This document shows, piece after piece, positions 1 through 9,930 of a stretch of 64,000 bases of DNA. Numbering within the stretch: the first letter of the stretch is position 1; the number at the start of each line of letters is the position of its first letter. This stretch comes from Thereva unica (lineage: Eukaryota > Arthropoda > Insecta > Diptera > Therevidae), in assembly GCA_949987705.1 (NCBI GenBank), contig OX465281.1, positions 191,939,112 to 192,003,111 on the forward strand, in the 5' to 3' direction. Below the pieces are notes generated by a model, which did no database searches, was not told where the DNA came from, and saw only the letters and a list, made by a program, of their open reading frames with translations. The translations under genes were made by a program, and so were the position numbers.

Positions 1-528
1 ATTTTCTGAAGTCTGCTGGCCTCAGATATGCTCTCCATGCTCGAGCAGTCCCTCCACGACTCCCTTTTCCGTCGTCGCAGAGTTTGTTTCATTTCTCTCT
101 TCTTGGCTTTATAATTCTCCCAGGCAACCGGGTCATTGCACCTCATCGCTTGGTTGAAAGCCCTTCTAACCTCTTTCTTCAGTTTCTCCAGTTCCCTACA
201 CCACCAGGGTGTGGGATCATGGTCATCCACTGACGTAAGAGGACACGCCACTCTAAAAGCGTTCTCTATCGCCGTCTGCAGGACATGCAACTGAGACTCT
301 GCTTCTCTTGTGGTTTTCGGTGCCCTTGGCATGCGCTCCCCGAGATTCCTGCGCAACATTTCAGTATATCTAGACGTGTCCGTGTTGCGGGGAATTCTCG
401 TTGTTCTAATTCCGTCTCCCCTGCCCGGGGTTCCGTACGCTACCTCAAATGAAATGGCTCTGTGATCTGACATAGTCGTCCGATCCATCACCTCCCAGTT
501 GGTCAGTCTTGTCAACATCCGGTTGCTG
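1..528 (-). pseudogene. LOA/R1-like non-LTR ORF2, second piece (end of endonuclease and linker)
   Basis: Reverse-strand translation is open and gives the last catalytic block of an APE-type endonuclease (motif SDHRAISFEV), then a basic linker with a WW-x2-EL-x2-L-x4-RR pattern that normally precedes the reverse transcriptase. It runs off the left edge, so the reverse transcriptase lies outside the window. It continues the reading frame of the endonuclease start at 6599-7214. The two pieces are separated only by the BEL/Pao element; with that element and one copy of its TGCTG duplication ignored, the frame is continuous. By itself it is the downstream half of a gene broken by insertion. The linker and ORF1 type point to the R1/LOA group, but the clade is inferred without the reverse transcriptase. 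Confidence 0.8.
524..528. repeat. Target-site duplication TGCTG, left of BEL element
   Basis: TGCTG lies immediately before the 5' LTR and again immediately after the 3' LTR (6599-6603). A 5 bp duplication is usual for BEL/Pao integrases and fixes both ends of the element. Confidence 0.9.
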
Positions 529-783
529 TGTTGGGGCATATTTCCCAACAAAACTACCGCCATCTACATGTTAACTTTCACTTAAACAACCACGCCACAA
601 GTTTGGAGTCTCGACCTAGATTCAACGCAAAAAAGAAGAAGAAAGCAAAGAAAGTAGGAGGAAAATGAGAGTGCTTTTTGGTCAGCCATGTTTTATGTTA
701 GCATTAATTCAATAAAATTAATATTAAAGGACAAAAGTGGACATTTTAGTTTCATTTCATTTATTTCCAATTTAACTCAAACA
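529..783 (+). repeat. BEL/Pao 5' LTR (255 bp)
   Basis: Starts TGTTGGGGCATATTT and ends AACTCAAACA. It matches 6344-6598 base for base as far as can be read. It contains AATAAA near 710-716, a candidate polyadenylation signal. The LTR is short for the superfamily. Confidence 0.95.
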
Positions 784-788
784 TTTAT

Positions 789-806
789 TGGTGCCGAAAC
801 CCGGGA
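789..806 (+). other. Primer binding site, tRNA-Phe type
   Basis: The 18 bases TGGTGCCGAAACCCGGGA start five bases after the 5' LTR. Their reverse complement matches the 3' end of eukaryotic tRNA-Phe(GAA): acceptor GCCGAAA partner strand, discriminator A and CCA. The tRNA assignment is from general knowledge of tRNA-Phe, not from a tRNA in this window. Confidence 0.8.
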
Positions 807-1033
807 AGAGTGAGTGAACGTATTTGTGGTTGATTACGTGGTCATTTACGCTTTCTAATGTGATAAGTGCTTCACGACGCATAGGTTTTCGGAAATTTAT
901 GAAAAACAGTACGGTAATTGAGTGCGGGTTTTTTCGATTGCGCTACAGGTGATAAGGGATTCACAGCGCATATTTACGCGAATTTGCGGTTTAAAGGACA
1001 GAGAAACAATTTCAGAACATTATAAGCATCATA

Positions 1034-4000
1034 ATGGCGAATGAAAAGGGCGAGTCGCACACGAGGTCAGCAGACGTGGCTGCTATCATTTCCTCCTTAA
1101 AAGCGAAATTCTCTTATCTTACGAGATCGGAACAATTCGTAAGTAATATTCCAGATAATGTTTTAGTTGAAGAGTTGATTGCAAGGAATCAAAAAATTGA
1201 GGAATTTTTTGAATTGTTCATCAAATTGGATGATGAATTAACACAATATGATGTTACAACAGAATATGGTGAATTTGAAGAAAGATATTTTACTTTGAAG
1301 GGAAAATTAACAAACGTAATAAATCAAAAACAACATGAGTTACGAGCTGAGACGCCTCGACCTGGCACAGAACAAAACAATATGGAGCAACTAAACTCAA
1401 CGATGGCTTTGTTATTTGACCAACAACGAAATATCTTAGGCTCATTTACACAACAGTCGCCTAACCGATCAAATCCCATTAACTCAACAATGACAAATCT
1501 AAATGAAGTTCGACTGCCTAAGATAAACTTACCCGTTTTTAGCGGAGACTTTAAGGAATGGCCCGCTTTTAAGGATTTGTTTTTAACTTCAATTCATGAT
1601 AAACTTAACTTATCTAATTCATATAAATTTCAGTATTTGAAAGGGTCTCTTACAGGCGAAGCGGCAACTCTAATAAAACACATAACTATTAGTGAGAATA
1701 ACTATGAAGAAGCCTGGAATAGAATTGTTCAAAGATATGACAAAAAGAAGCAGATCTTGACATCGTATATTAACTCATTTGTAAATCAACCCGCGATGAA
1801 CCAGTTATCCGCTACAACACTGCGGAAATTAACTGATACATCAGATGAATTAATACAAGGGATCTCATCATTAGGTACTGAAGCGAACAGTAAGGATCCT
1901 TGGCTGATTTATATTCTTTTGACAAAGTGTGACAGTGACACACGTCAAGCTTGGGCCACGGAGAGTCACGCTCAAGACGTTCCAAAATTCGATGAATTTC
2001 TTTTATTTTTGAATAAACGTTGCGATGCATTAGAGTCAATAGATTCAACACAGAAGAAAATTATCCAAAAATCAATGCGTAGTTTATATAGTGCAAATAA
2101 TCAAAGATGTCCAAAGTGCAATGAAGCGCACCATTTATTTCATTGCACAAAGTTTAAGGAACTTGATACTGGAGCTAAGCGCGCTTTTGTAGCAAAAAAT
2201 AAAATATGTTTTAACTGTCTAGGTATTGGGCATCTGGTAAATAAATGCAAAAGTGACAAGAAATGTTACATCTGCAAGAAAATGCATCATTCACTGCTGC
2301 ATATAACTGAAGACATTAATAGAAAGGTCTCAGATACAATTCAATCAACAACGCGTAGAGATGAAAATAATCCAGGTCAACAAGTAGATGTAAATAAAAT
2401 GAACATAACATCACTTAATGTAGGAACTACAAATCGATTAAGAGTAACAGTATTACCAACCGCCATTGTTCAAATATCAGATTACTTAGGGCATATGAGA
2501 AATTGCAGGGTGCTGTTTGATTCTGGATCGGAATCAACATTTATTAGTGAACGTTGCGTTCAAGAATTAAGGTGCAAAAGGGAACCCGCAAAGATGTCAG
2601 TTTACGGGGTAAATGAAACTGACTCTGGTTTTACACGAGGAGTCGTAAAAATTGTATTGCATTCAAGATTTCACTCAAATCAACAGATGAAGATAAGAGC
2701 ATATATACTACCAAAGCTAACAGGGAACTCACCCGCAACAAATTTTGATTTGAGAGATTGGTCCAAGTTAAAAGCAATTGAATTGGCTGATCCCGACTTT
2801 AATGTACCTAACGTTATTGATATTATTTTAGGCGCTGATTTCTGCTTCCAAACTTACAATAGTGCCCCTAAGAAGATATCAAAGAACCTACTACTACAAA
2901 ACACAAGAATTGGGTTCATAGTAGCAGGGACAGTTGGAAATGTTTGTAAAACACCGGTGATAAAATCATTCCACGCTAGTATAAGTGACATAGAAATAGC
3001 TCTAAGGAGATTCTGGGAATTGGAGGAGGTCCAAAGTCAAAACGAGACGCACACCCTAGAAGAACAAAAGGCAGAAGAGATTTTTGTAACCACAACAGAG
3101 GTGGAGAATACAGGTAGATATAAGGTACGTCTGCCTTTTAAAACAAATACAACAACAATAGGTGAAACAATGCCTCAAGCGTATACACGACTCCTAGCAA
3201 TGGAAAGACGCTTTAAAGGTAATCCAGAACTACGCCAACAATATTGCGCTTTTATGGAAGAATATGAAAGTTTGGGTCATAAGGAAATGATACCATCAGC
3301 CATGCTTTCTGAAAAAATACCACATGCATATTTACCGCATCACGCCATATTTAAGCCGTCGAGTACAACTACAAGACTAAGAGTAGTCTTTGACGGGTCG
3401 GCAACAACATCCACTGGCAACACACTTAATCAATTTTTATGTGTTGGTCCAAAAACCCAGAGAGATCTGTATCATATTTTGCTCACATTCAGAACCTACC
3501 CAATAGCTATCTGCGCAGATATCGAAAAGATGTTTCGACAAGTATTGGTTGCTGAGAAGGATAGAAATTTTCAAATAATTTTGTGGAGAAGTTCTCCAGA
3601 CGAGCCTATAGAACATTATTGGCTAAACACAGTAACTTATGGAACTTCACCAGCGCCTTTTCTAGCAACGCGTGTATTGAAACAAATTGCATTGGATGCA
3701 GGTGGAAAATTTCCATTAGCAGAATCAGCACTCCTGAACTCATTTTATGTGGACGACTTTATGGGGGGAGCTGACGATGTTTTAACCGCTTGCGAAATCT
3801 ATCAACAACTGACAACATTGCTTATGGGTGCAGGATTTCATCTCAGGAAGTGGATTTCAAACTCGAAGCAATTCTTGAATATAATTGCTGAAAATGAATC
3901 GAAGGACATACAACACATAGTTGATCACACTGATAGTATTAAAGTGTTAGGATTGATTTGGATACCAGAGGAAGATGCATTCAGTTTTAAGATCGAATTG

Positions 4001-6313
4001 TCAGAAAACGTAGTAACCAAACGACAAATTCTATCAGATGCAAGTAGAATTTTCGATCCGCTCGGTTTAATAGCACCAATAACAATATTGGTAAAAATTT
4101 TATTGCAAGAATTGTGGATTAAAGGCTACCAATGGGATGAACAAATCCAAGATGAAACTTCAAGAATGTGGAGTAGAATTACTCACGATTTACAGCAAGT
4201 TAAAGAAATTCGCATTCCTCGCTGGGTACAAACAACAAAACAATCATATGAAATACATGGATTCGCGGATGCATCGCAAGCTGCCTATGCTGCTGTAATA
4301 TATTGTAGATCAATCACTGTCGATGGTAACTGCTCAGTTCGGTTACTAACCGCGAAAACGAGAGTAAAGCCGATTAAGCAAGTGTCCATACCGAGATTGG
4401 AATTATGTGCGGCCTTACTACTCGCAAGGTTGTTAGTGGTAGTAAGGGACGCAATGCAACAACCAAATATCCAAATTGAGGCCTGGAGTGATTCAAGCGT
4501 CGTATTGTCTTGGCTTTCCGCTCATCCAAGCAAATGGAAGACATTCGTTGGTAATCGCACATCTGAGATATTACACATTTTACCTCGTGAACATTGGCAT
4601 CATGTATACACCAAGGATAATCCTGCAGATCTGGCTACTAGAGGCATGTCAGTCAAAACCATAATAAATTGCAACCTTTGGTGGAAAGGACCTGATTTTT
4701 TAAGTGCCCAATGGAAGGAATATCTACATGGAGAAGAATCCAATACAAAGGAAAAGGCTACTATTAAGAATGAATCTAAGATACATCGATTGCAGGTGCA
4801 TACCGCTAGCGCAGAACAATCAACATTAGATTATCTGTTTAATAAATTTTCGTCATTAACAAAGATTCTAAGGATTCTGGCCAGATGCTACCGTTTCGCA
4901 AATCAATGCAAATCTAAAACTTCGTTACCAACCTGGATTACAGTAGGGGAGATCGAATGGGCACAAAGAATTTGTATCTACTGGTGTCAACAAGGTACAT
5001 TTCCAAAGGAAATAATTGCACTCCAGAAAGGTAATAACTTACCAAAATCAAGTACATTGAAATCATTAATGCCATTTTTGGATAAGTTTGGGATGCTTAG
5101 AGTAGGTGGGCGGCTAGAAAATGCTACCTGTTCGTTCAAGGTGAAGCATCCTATTATATTACCGAAGGAATACATTTTCTCGGAAAGGCTAATTGAATAT
5201 TTACACCGAATACACCAACACGCTGGAATTACTTTACTGACTAACATAATTAGGCAAGAATACTGGATAATCTCGACAAGGGTAGCTGTAAAGAGAATCA
5301 TCAATAAATGCAACTCATGCATTCGTCAAAGAGCGGCACTCTCTAAACAACTTATGGGAAATTTACCGGTAGCAAGGTTATCGTGCACAAGGGCTTTTGA
5401 AAACGTTGGCATAGATTATGCTGGCCCACTCACGTTGTTAAGATATCGAGGCAGAGGTGCTCGTTGTACAAAGGGATATATATGTGTGTTTACTTGCCTT
5501 AATGTAAGGGCTGTCCACTTAGAAGCCTCCAGCGACTTATCAACAGAAGCTTTTATAGCTTGCCTTAAAAGATTTATATCGCGCCGTGGACATCCTATAC
5601 ATATCTATAGTGATAATGGAGCAAATTTCGTAGGGGCTTGCAACAAGATGAAGGACATTTATAAAATGCTGAAGGATACCAATCACAATCAACTAGTAGC
5701 TGATTACTTGAGTAAGTCCAAGGTCAATTGGCACTTTTCTCCCCCATCCGCACCTCATTTTGGAGGGTGTTGGGAATCGAGTGTAAAGTTAGTCAAGGGA
5801 GCTTTAAGGAAAACGATTGGTGACAGTAAGCTAACTTTTGAAGAACTTTCAACACTGCTAACGCAGATAGAAGCGTTGATCAATTCCAGACCGCTAACTC
5901 CGTTGACCAGTGATATTAGTAGTTTGGACGCACTAACACCCGCTCATTTTTTAATAGGCCAACCGATGATAGCATTACCAGATAAACCTATAGAAGCTTC
6001 TACACGTACCTTGTCTTCAATGTGGCGACATCTAACACGAATGCAACAGGATTTCTGGAAACGTTGGAGCCTGGAATATTTAGTAACTTTGCAGCAGCGA
6101 CCAAAATGGACCAAGGTTACTAAAAATTTCGACGTAGGCGACCTGGTCATCATCAAGGAAGAAAATCTACCTCCATCTGTTTGGGCTCTCGGTCGAGTCA
6201 TCACATTACATCCTGGGCGCGACGATTTGGTGAGGGTAGTAACCCTACGTACTATGAAGGGTGAATTGAAACGACCAATAGCCAAATTGGTCAAACTATC
6301 AACTGCTGAATAA
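1034..6313 (+). CDS. BEL/Pao gag-pol polyprotein, intact
   Basis: 1759 residues without stop or frameshift. Order of domains: coiled N-terminal Gag; DUF1759-type Gag core from about residue 158 (LPVFSGDFKEWPAFKDLF); cysteine-histidine knuckles at about 359-371 and from C392 (CFNCLGIGHLVNKC) followed by a second C-x2-C cluster; aspartic protease with DSG at about 496; reverse transcriptase with YVDD at 905-908; RNase H with catalytic-type D at about 1079; then an integrase with an H-H-C-C finger (HRIHQHAG ... CNSC) and a DDE triad seen as D1461, D1527 and E1581. This is the usual BEL order Gag-PR-RT-RH-IN. The ATG at 1034 follows a 250-base leader after the LTR. The product would form cytoplasmic virus-like particles and integrate cDNA. 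Reading frames on the other strand inside it are shadows. Confidence 0.96.
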   Translation: MANEKGESHTRSADVAAIISSLKAKFSYLTRSEQFVSNIPDNVLVEELIARNQKIEEFFELFIKLDDELTQYDVTTEYGEFEERYFTLKGKLTNVINQKQHELRAETPRPGTEQNNMEQLNSTMALLFDQQRNILGSFTQQSPNRSNPINSTMTNLNEVRLPKINLPVFSGDFKEWPAFKDLFLTSIHDKLNLSNSYKFQYLKGSLTGEAATLIKHITISENNYEEAWNRIVQRYDKKKQILTSYINSFVNQPAMNQLSATTLRKLTDTSDELIQGISSLGTEANSKDPWLIYILLTKCDSDTRQAWATESHAQDVPKFDEFLLFLNKRCDALESIDSTQKKIIQKSMRSLYSANNQRCPKCNEAHHLFHCTKFKELDTGAKRAFVAKNKICFNCLGIGHLVNKCKSDKKCYICKKMHHSLLHITEDINRKVSDTIQSTTRRDENNPGQQVDVNKMNITSLNVGTTNRLRVTVLPTAIVQISDYLGHMRNCRVLFDSGSESTFISERCVQELRCKREPAKMSVYGVNETDSGFTRGVVKIVLHSRFHSNQQMKIRAYILPKLTGNSPATNFDLRDWSKLKAIELADPDFNVPNVIDIILGADFCFQTYNSAPKKISKNLLLQNTRIGFIVAGTVGNVCKTPVIKSFHASISDIEIALRRFWELEEVQSQNETHTLEEQKAEEIFVTTTEVENTGRYKVRLPFKTNTTTIGETMPQAYTRLLAMERRFKGNPELRQQYCAFMEEYESLGHKEMIPSAMLSEKIPHAYLPHHAIFKPSSTTTRLRVVFDGSATTSTGNTLNQFLCVGPKTQRDLYHILLTFRTYPIAICADIEKMFRQVLVAEKDRNFQIILWRSSPDEPIEHYWLNTVTYGTSPAPFLATRVLKQIALDAGGKFPLAESALLNSFYVDDFMGGADDVLTACEIYQQLTTLLMGAGFHLRKWISNSKQFLNIIAENESKDIQHIVDHTDSIKVLGLIWIPEEDAFSFKIELSENVVTKRQILSDASRIFDPLGLIAPITILVKILLQELWIKGYQWDEQIQDETSRMWSRITHDLQQVKEIRIPRWVQTTKQSYEIHGFADASQAAYAAVIYCRSITVDGNCSVRLLTAKTRVKPIKQVSIPRLELCAALLLARLLVVVRDAMQQPNIQIEAWSDSSVVLSWLSAHPSKWKTFVGNRTSEILHILPREHWHHVYTKDNPADLATRGMSVKTIINCNLWWKGPDFLSAQWKEYLHGEESNTKEKATIKNESKIHRLQVHTASAEQSTLDYLFNKFSSLTKILRILARCYRFANQCKSKTSLPTWITVGEIEWAQRICIYWCQQGTFPKEIIALQKGNNLPKSSTLKSLMPFLDKFGMLRVGGRLENATCSFKVKHPIILPKEYIFSERLIEYLHRIHQHAGITLLTNIIRQEYWIISTRVAVKRIINKCNSCIRQRAALSKQLMGNLPVARLSCTRAFENVGIDYAGPLTLLRYRGRGARCTKGYICVFTCLNVRAVHLEASSDLSTEAFIACLKRFISRRGHPIHIYSDNGANFVGACNKMKDIYKMLKDTNHNQLVADYLSKSKVNWHFSPPSAPHFGGCWESSVKLVKGALRKTIGDSKLTFEELSTLLTQIEALINSRPLTPLTSDISSLDALTPAHFLIGQPMIALPDKPIEASTRTLSSMWRHLTRMQQDFWKRWSLEYLVTLQQRPKWTKVTKNFDVGDLVIIKEENLPPSVWALGRVITLHPGRDDLVRVVTLRTMKGELKRPIAKLVKLSTAE

Positions 6314-6333
6314 GTTAAGATATCTCTTAACTT

Positions 6334-6343
6334 GGGGGGAGGA
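6334..6343 (+). other. Polypurine tract
   Basis: GGGGGGAGGA lies directly before the 3' LTR, the expected position for the plus-strand primer of LTR retrotransposons. Confidence 0.85.
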
Positions 6344-6598
6344 TGTTGGGGCATATTTCCCAACAAAACTACCGCCATCTACATGTTAACTTTCACTTAA
6401 ACAACCACGCCACAAGTTTGGAGTCTCGACCTAGATTCAACGCAAAAAAGAAGAAGAAAGCAAAGAAAGTAGGAGGAAAATGAGAGTGCTTTTTGGTCAG
6501 CCATGTTTTATGTTAGCATTAATTCAATAAAATTAATATTAAAGGACAAAAGTGGACATTTTAGTTTCATTTCATTTATTTCCAATTTAACTCAAACA
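6344..6598 (+). repeat. BEL/Pao 3' LTR (255 bp)
   Basis: Same length and, by eye, same sequence as the 5' LTR at 529-783. It begins 30 bases after the gag-pol stop. Confidence 0.95.
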
Positions 6599-6603
6599 TG
6601 CTG
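6599..6603. repeat. Target-site duplication TGCTG, right of BEL element
   Basis: Second copy of the 5 bp duplication; see 524-528. Confidence 0.9.
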
Positions 6604-7214
6604 CATAGAGTTATATCAATGACTTCCCTTCGTCTAGCATCGACGAAGGTTGGTTCTGCCCCTCTATTTGCAATAACTAGATTGTTGCATTCCACAAATT
6701 CGAGCAAAGCCTCTCCTCTATGGTTGTCGTTGGTGCTTCCCCACACCGTGTTGTGTGCATTTGCGTCGCAACCAACTATTAACCCTGTGCCTTTTTCGCC
6801 ACAGGTAATAACCAGAATTTCCAACTCCCTGGTGAGCGGAGGATCTGGCGAATCGTACGTAAGGTAAGCTGAGGCTATAATGAAAGCCCCACTTCCAGTA
6901 CCTACTCGTACTGCTGTGAGATCTGGTGTGCACAAGTGCGGCAGTAAAACCGCCTGCACTCCGTGTTTCACCAGCACACACGTCCTCACTCTTTCATTCG
7001 CATTGGGAACGTACAGAGTGTCAAAGCTCCCAGATAGTCCCATAATCCTACCCTTGTAGATCCAGGGTTCCTGTATGAGAGCAATATCCAGCTTCATCTC
7101 ACCGAAGCCTCGCGTCATCATTGCTGATGCTGCTCTGCTATGGTGTAGATTCAACTGGCAAACCTTTAATTGCCGGAACTGGCCCACCTCCCGCCCAGCT
7201 GACGAGGATTCCAT
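6599..7214 (-). pseudogene. LOA/R1-like non-LTR ORF2, first piece (endonuclease start)
   Basis: From ATG at 7214 the reverse strand encodes the N-terminal two thirds of an APE-type endonuclease: a start typical of the group (LKVCQLNLHHSRAA), the metal-binding-type LIQEPW block, and GCDANAHNTVWGS, the R1/LOA version of the GDFN motif. After residue about 205 (VIDITLCS) the frame runs into the BEL element and stops within its LTR. The remainder of the domain is at 1-528. The start is supported by the upstream ORF1 stop only one base away, giving TGA-A-ATG, which suggests coupled translation. No stops or frameshifts are seen in this part, so the gene may have been intact when the BEL element arrived. 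Confidence 0.85.
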
Positions 7215-7215
7215 T

Positions 7216-8409
7216 TCACTGGTCCCCTTGTTCAGCTGCCTTTCCGGCCGGCTCTACCATTTCCTCCGGCTTGTCCTTCTGGAATCGCACGTAGGCAAGG
7301 TCCAGCCCGCAGTTGAGTTTCCCCCCTGCATGCCTGACCGCCTCCGCTTCCTCCTTCGGACACCATACGGTGAGAATGGTACCGCCGTTTTTCGCGTCAC
7401 CATATCTACCTATGCGACTGACCCTCCACTTAGAAGTGTCCGTCACACAGGCATTTTGACGCCGTAATCTGGCTAGGATGGTTTCCTTGCTCTCCGGCGA
7501 ACCGGGAACTCGGATGATCATCCTCCTCACATCCTTAAGGATGTGAAGGCGCTCCACTCTCAGATTGACTCCTTCCCATAGGTCAGTCATCTTTCCGACA
7601 GCTTCGTACAGCCAGGCCTTGGATTTTTGGTTCACGCACCTGAGTGCAATGACCCCGTCCTCCAAGTCTACCTCGGTAATACCGATGTCGCCAGCGTTGT
7701 CAGGCAGAGAATCTAGTGCCTTAAGCAGGGCCGCTTTAAAAACGGTTACCTGCTTCGTGCCCAAACCCTCCTCCCTTCCATCGTCGGCCACACCCAAACG
7801 GAGGTCGCTGCTTGCTATGCCTGCGTAGGTATTCTCCGCCCCAGGCTCCGCACGCACGACCCCCGAGACAGAAGGGTTGACTCCTCCCTGTTTTACAGGT
7901 TGAGGTTGTCCACCCTTCCTCTCCCTGGCCTTGTCCTCACCTTCGACAGTAGAACCCACAGAGGTGCAGAGACTTTCACCTCTAAACCTCTTCGTGGGTC
8001 CCACCTCCTCCGGAGTGGACTCGGCCGATCCCCCAACAGAGGAAGTTGCCTTCTTCTGTCTTTTGCGCTCCCTCTTCCTCTTCTGCTTCAGCTGCTTTCG
8101 CAGCCTCTTTTCAGAGTCGGATTCCTGCGCTAACGTAGGCCCAGAGCCGGCTGACCTCTTGGCACATTGCTGCGTCGCATTGTCCACCTTCTCTGAGGAT
8201 GCCTCCAGGTTCAGCTTCACTAACTCGCTCGCCGCCGCTTCTACGCTTTCCTGCGTGACTGCGTTGACATGCGAGTCGTCCACTTCCCTGTTCGTATTAA
8301 GCAATAGATGGCCTCCCCCAGAATCCATGAGGCCGACCTCCGTAGAGGGTGGATTTCCCTGGCTTGCAGATTTACCACCTGGGGTACAAATTCCTATTGA
8401 TTTTTCCAT
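7216..8409 (-). CDS. LOA/R1-like non-LTR ORF1 (Gag-like RNA-binding protein)
   Basis: 397 codons on the reverse strand, open throughout. The first third is acidic and low complexity. Residues about 105-125 form a very basic tract (RLRKQLKQKRKRERKRQKK) that could act in nuclear or nucleic-acid binding. The last 150 residues resemble the DUF4780-type ORF1 domain of LOA-like elements (VERLHILKDVRRMIIRVPGS ... WCPKEEAEAVRHAGG). I see no CCHC knuckles, which many R1-clade ORF1 proteins have. The stop TGA (7218-7216) is one base before the ORF2 ATG (7214). The long forward-strand frame at 7931-8434 is its antisense shadow. Confidence 0.75.
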   Translation of the reverse strand: MEKSIGICTPGGKSASQGNPPSTEVGLMDSGGGHLLLNTNREVDDSHVNAVTQESVEAAASELVKLNLEASSEKVDNATQQCAKRSAGSGPTLAQESDSEKRLRKQLKQKRKRERKRQKKATSSVGGSAESTPEEVGPTKRFRGESLCTSVGSTVEGEDKARERKGGQPQPVKQGGVNPSVSGVVRAEPGAENTYAGIASSDLRLGVADDGREEGLGTKQVTVFKAALLKALDSLPDNAGDIGITEVDLEDGVIALRCVNQKSKAWLYEAVGKMTDLWEGVNLRVERLHILKDVRRMIIRVPGSPESKETILARLRRQNACVTDTSKWRVSRIGRYGDAKNGGTILTVWCPKEEAEAVRHAGGKLNCGLDLAYVRFQKDKPEEMVEPAGKAAEQGDQ

Positions 8410-8744
8410 TGCTTGGGCTTGGTATCTATCTTAGTCAGGGCGCCCTAACGGGACCACGCAAGCCTCACCACCACGTCAAGGTGTAGATACATCGGTGAGG
8501 CGTAAAGGGGTTACTTCTCCTTCTTTAACGGCTCTACAACCGGGATCCGGTCCTGGCCTCTCGCAACTATTCTCTCCACCGGTCCTGATTCTGAGCCGAT
8601 GTCATCCAGCTTAGCATCCCTAAGCTCTAAGCGTCCTGGTCCACGCCATCCTTTCAGCGAAGGTTGGGTCTCCCTCGCTGTCGCACCCCATAGGTCTTAC
8701 CGCAGAGAAGGGGTTACAGTCTCGGCTAATTGTGTTGTTTGTCA
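8410..8744 (-). other. Probable 5' UTR of the LOA/R1-like element
   Basis: GC-richer than the flanking DNA and contiguous with ORF1, with no open frame of its own. The exact 5' end of the element is not visible; composition changes to AT-rich near 8740, where a hairpin MITE begins. Confidence 0.45.
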
Positions 8745-8943
8745 AACGAACTACTGAGTCAGCCAAACAAAGTATTCAGTCCATTTTAAACTACGCTGGG
8801 ATTGATTCCGCTGGAATTTTCTAACATCTGTAGCATAAACTCTGCTGTAATGGAGAGTAATTTCGAAATTAAATTGTATGCTACTATGTAAGAAAATTCC
8901 AGCGTAGTTCAGCCTGAATACCTTGTTTGACTGTAGTTTGTTA
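8745..8943. mobile_element. Hairpin (foldback) MITE, about 200 bp
   Basis: The left half and the reversed right half match along almost their whole length: CAAACAA-R-GTATTCAG near 8764 and 8915-8933, CTACGCTGG and AATTTTCT near 8791 and 8893, and TGTAGCATA near 8829 against TATGCTACTA near 8877. No coding capacity. The superfamily is unknown because the target duplication is not clear. Confidence 0.7.
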
Positions 8944-9930
8944 CGCTCTTATTTCATATAATATTTTATGAATTCATGAACATAACTATTTAGAACAAAA
9001 TCTATTGATATTCGGATTTGCGGGACTGCGCGAAGCATTGGCTCCAAATTTAGTTCCTTGAGAATCGGTAAGTTAACAATATGGTCTCCTTGCTTAAAGC
9101 AGAATAGCCCTGAAGACACATCGCCTCGCCAGAGCCTCCTTCGTCACTACTAGGTGGAACGAAGGGAAGTTTAGTAGGGCTTCCATAGCCGCAGTCGGAT
9201 AAGACCTAAGGCCTTTGTTCCTATTGTTGAACTGGTAGCAAGAACTACCTTCGAACCAGTTCTAAGGTCAATCCAGGGCTAGTTACTCTAGAACCTGGGA
9301 AATGAGTACTCTATCTCCACTGTGGGAGTAATTGCCTGCTTTCGTATTTTATTTTACTCAAACCAAACTAGTTTTTGCTTTTTTTTAATAAATTTTTGAA
9401 TAAAATTATGCTTGTTGCTGAACCAGTTCTCACTGCTGAATTAAGGAGGTTTCCCTGCCTTGCATTTTCCGCTTTTCACATTGCCCTGTTTAAAACAAAT
9501 CATTTCCAAACCAATTCCTTTTCTTTAGGTTTCAATACAGGGATCTTAATGTTAGTAATGTAAAAAAAAAAATTAAAATTTAACTCAATCTGCGAACTTA
9601 TCTCCGAATTCTTCTCTTTCTACCAGAAGTATAATTGTTGGCCTTGATTTCATTGTTCATAATTGCCTGAATTATTCGAATGGCACCAGTGTATCTGGCA
9701 GAGACGTTGAGCTCTTTGCAGAAACTAACATCCTATCCAAAATTTAAATCAACGTATGCCACGTCTTGTCGCTGTAGACACACATAAAGTGAGTTGCCGA
9801 GAGGGATTCACGTCCTTGATCTTTTCCATAACTTTTACACATAGTGGTTCTTCGTCGAAGTTGATTGATCTCGCTACCACTCGGGCAACTGCCTAGTTTG
9901 GGCTGGTTTCCAATACTTATGTGTGTGCTT
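8944..9930. other. No assignable feature
   Basis: AT-rich DNA with a GC-richer island at about 9050-9310 of repeat-like appearance. Short frames at 9375-9563 (+) and 9744-9980 (-) show no recognisable domain and are probably chance. Confidence 0.5.

Larger units (their letters stand above)
529..6598 (+). mobile_element. Complete BEL/Pao LTR retrotransposon
   Basis: 6070 bp element with 255 bp LTRs beginning TG and ending CA, a primer binding site complementary to the 3' end of tRNA-Phe, one gag-pol frame of 1759 codons, a G-rich polypurine tract and a 5 bp TGCTG duplication. The two LTRs show no difference by eye over their whole length, which implies a recent insertion. It sits inside the endonuclease coding region of an older minus-strand non-LTR element. 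No env-like third frame is present, since only 30 bases separate the gag-pol stop from the 3' LTR. Everything needed for autonomous retrotransposition appears intact by sequence; activity is not shown. Confidence 0.95.

Noticed and set aside
1812..6378. Several reverse-strand and alternative frames inside the BEL element (for example 5944-6378 and 4987-5322)
   Set aside because: Shadows of the gag-pol frame with no motifs of their own.
7931..8434. 167-codon forward frame
   Set aside because: Antisense to the non-LTR ORF1, which has better domain evidence on the reverse strand.
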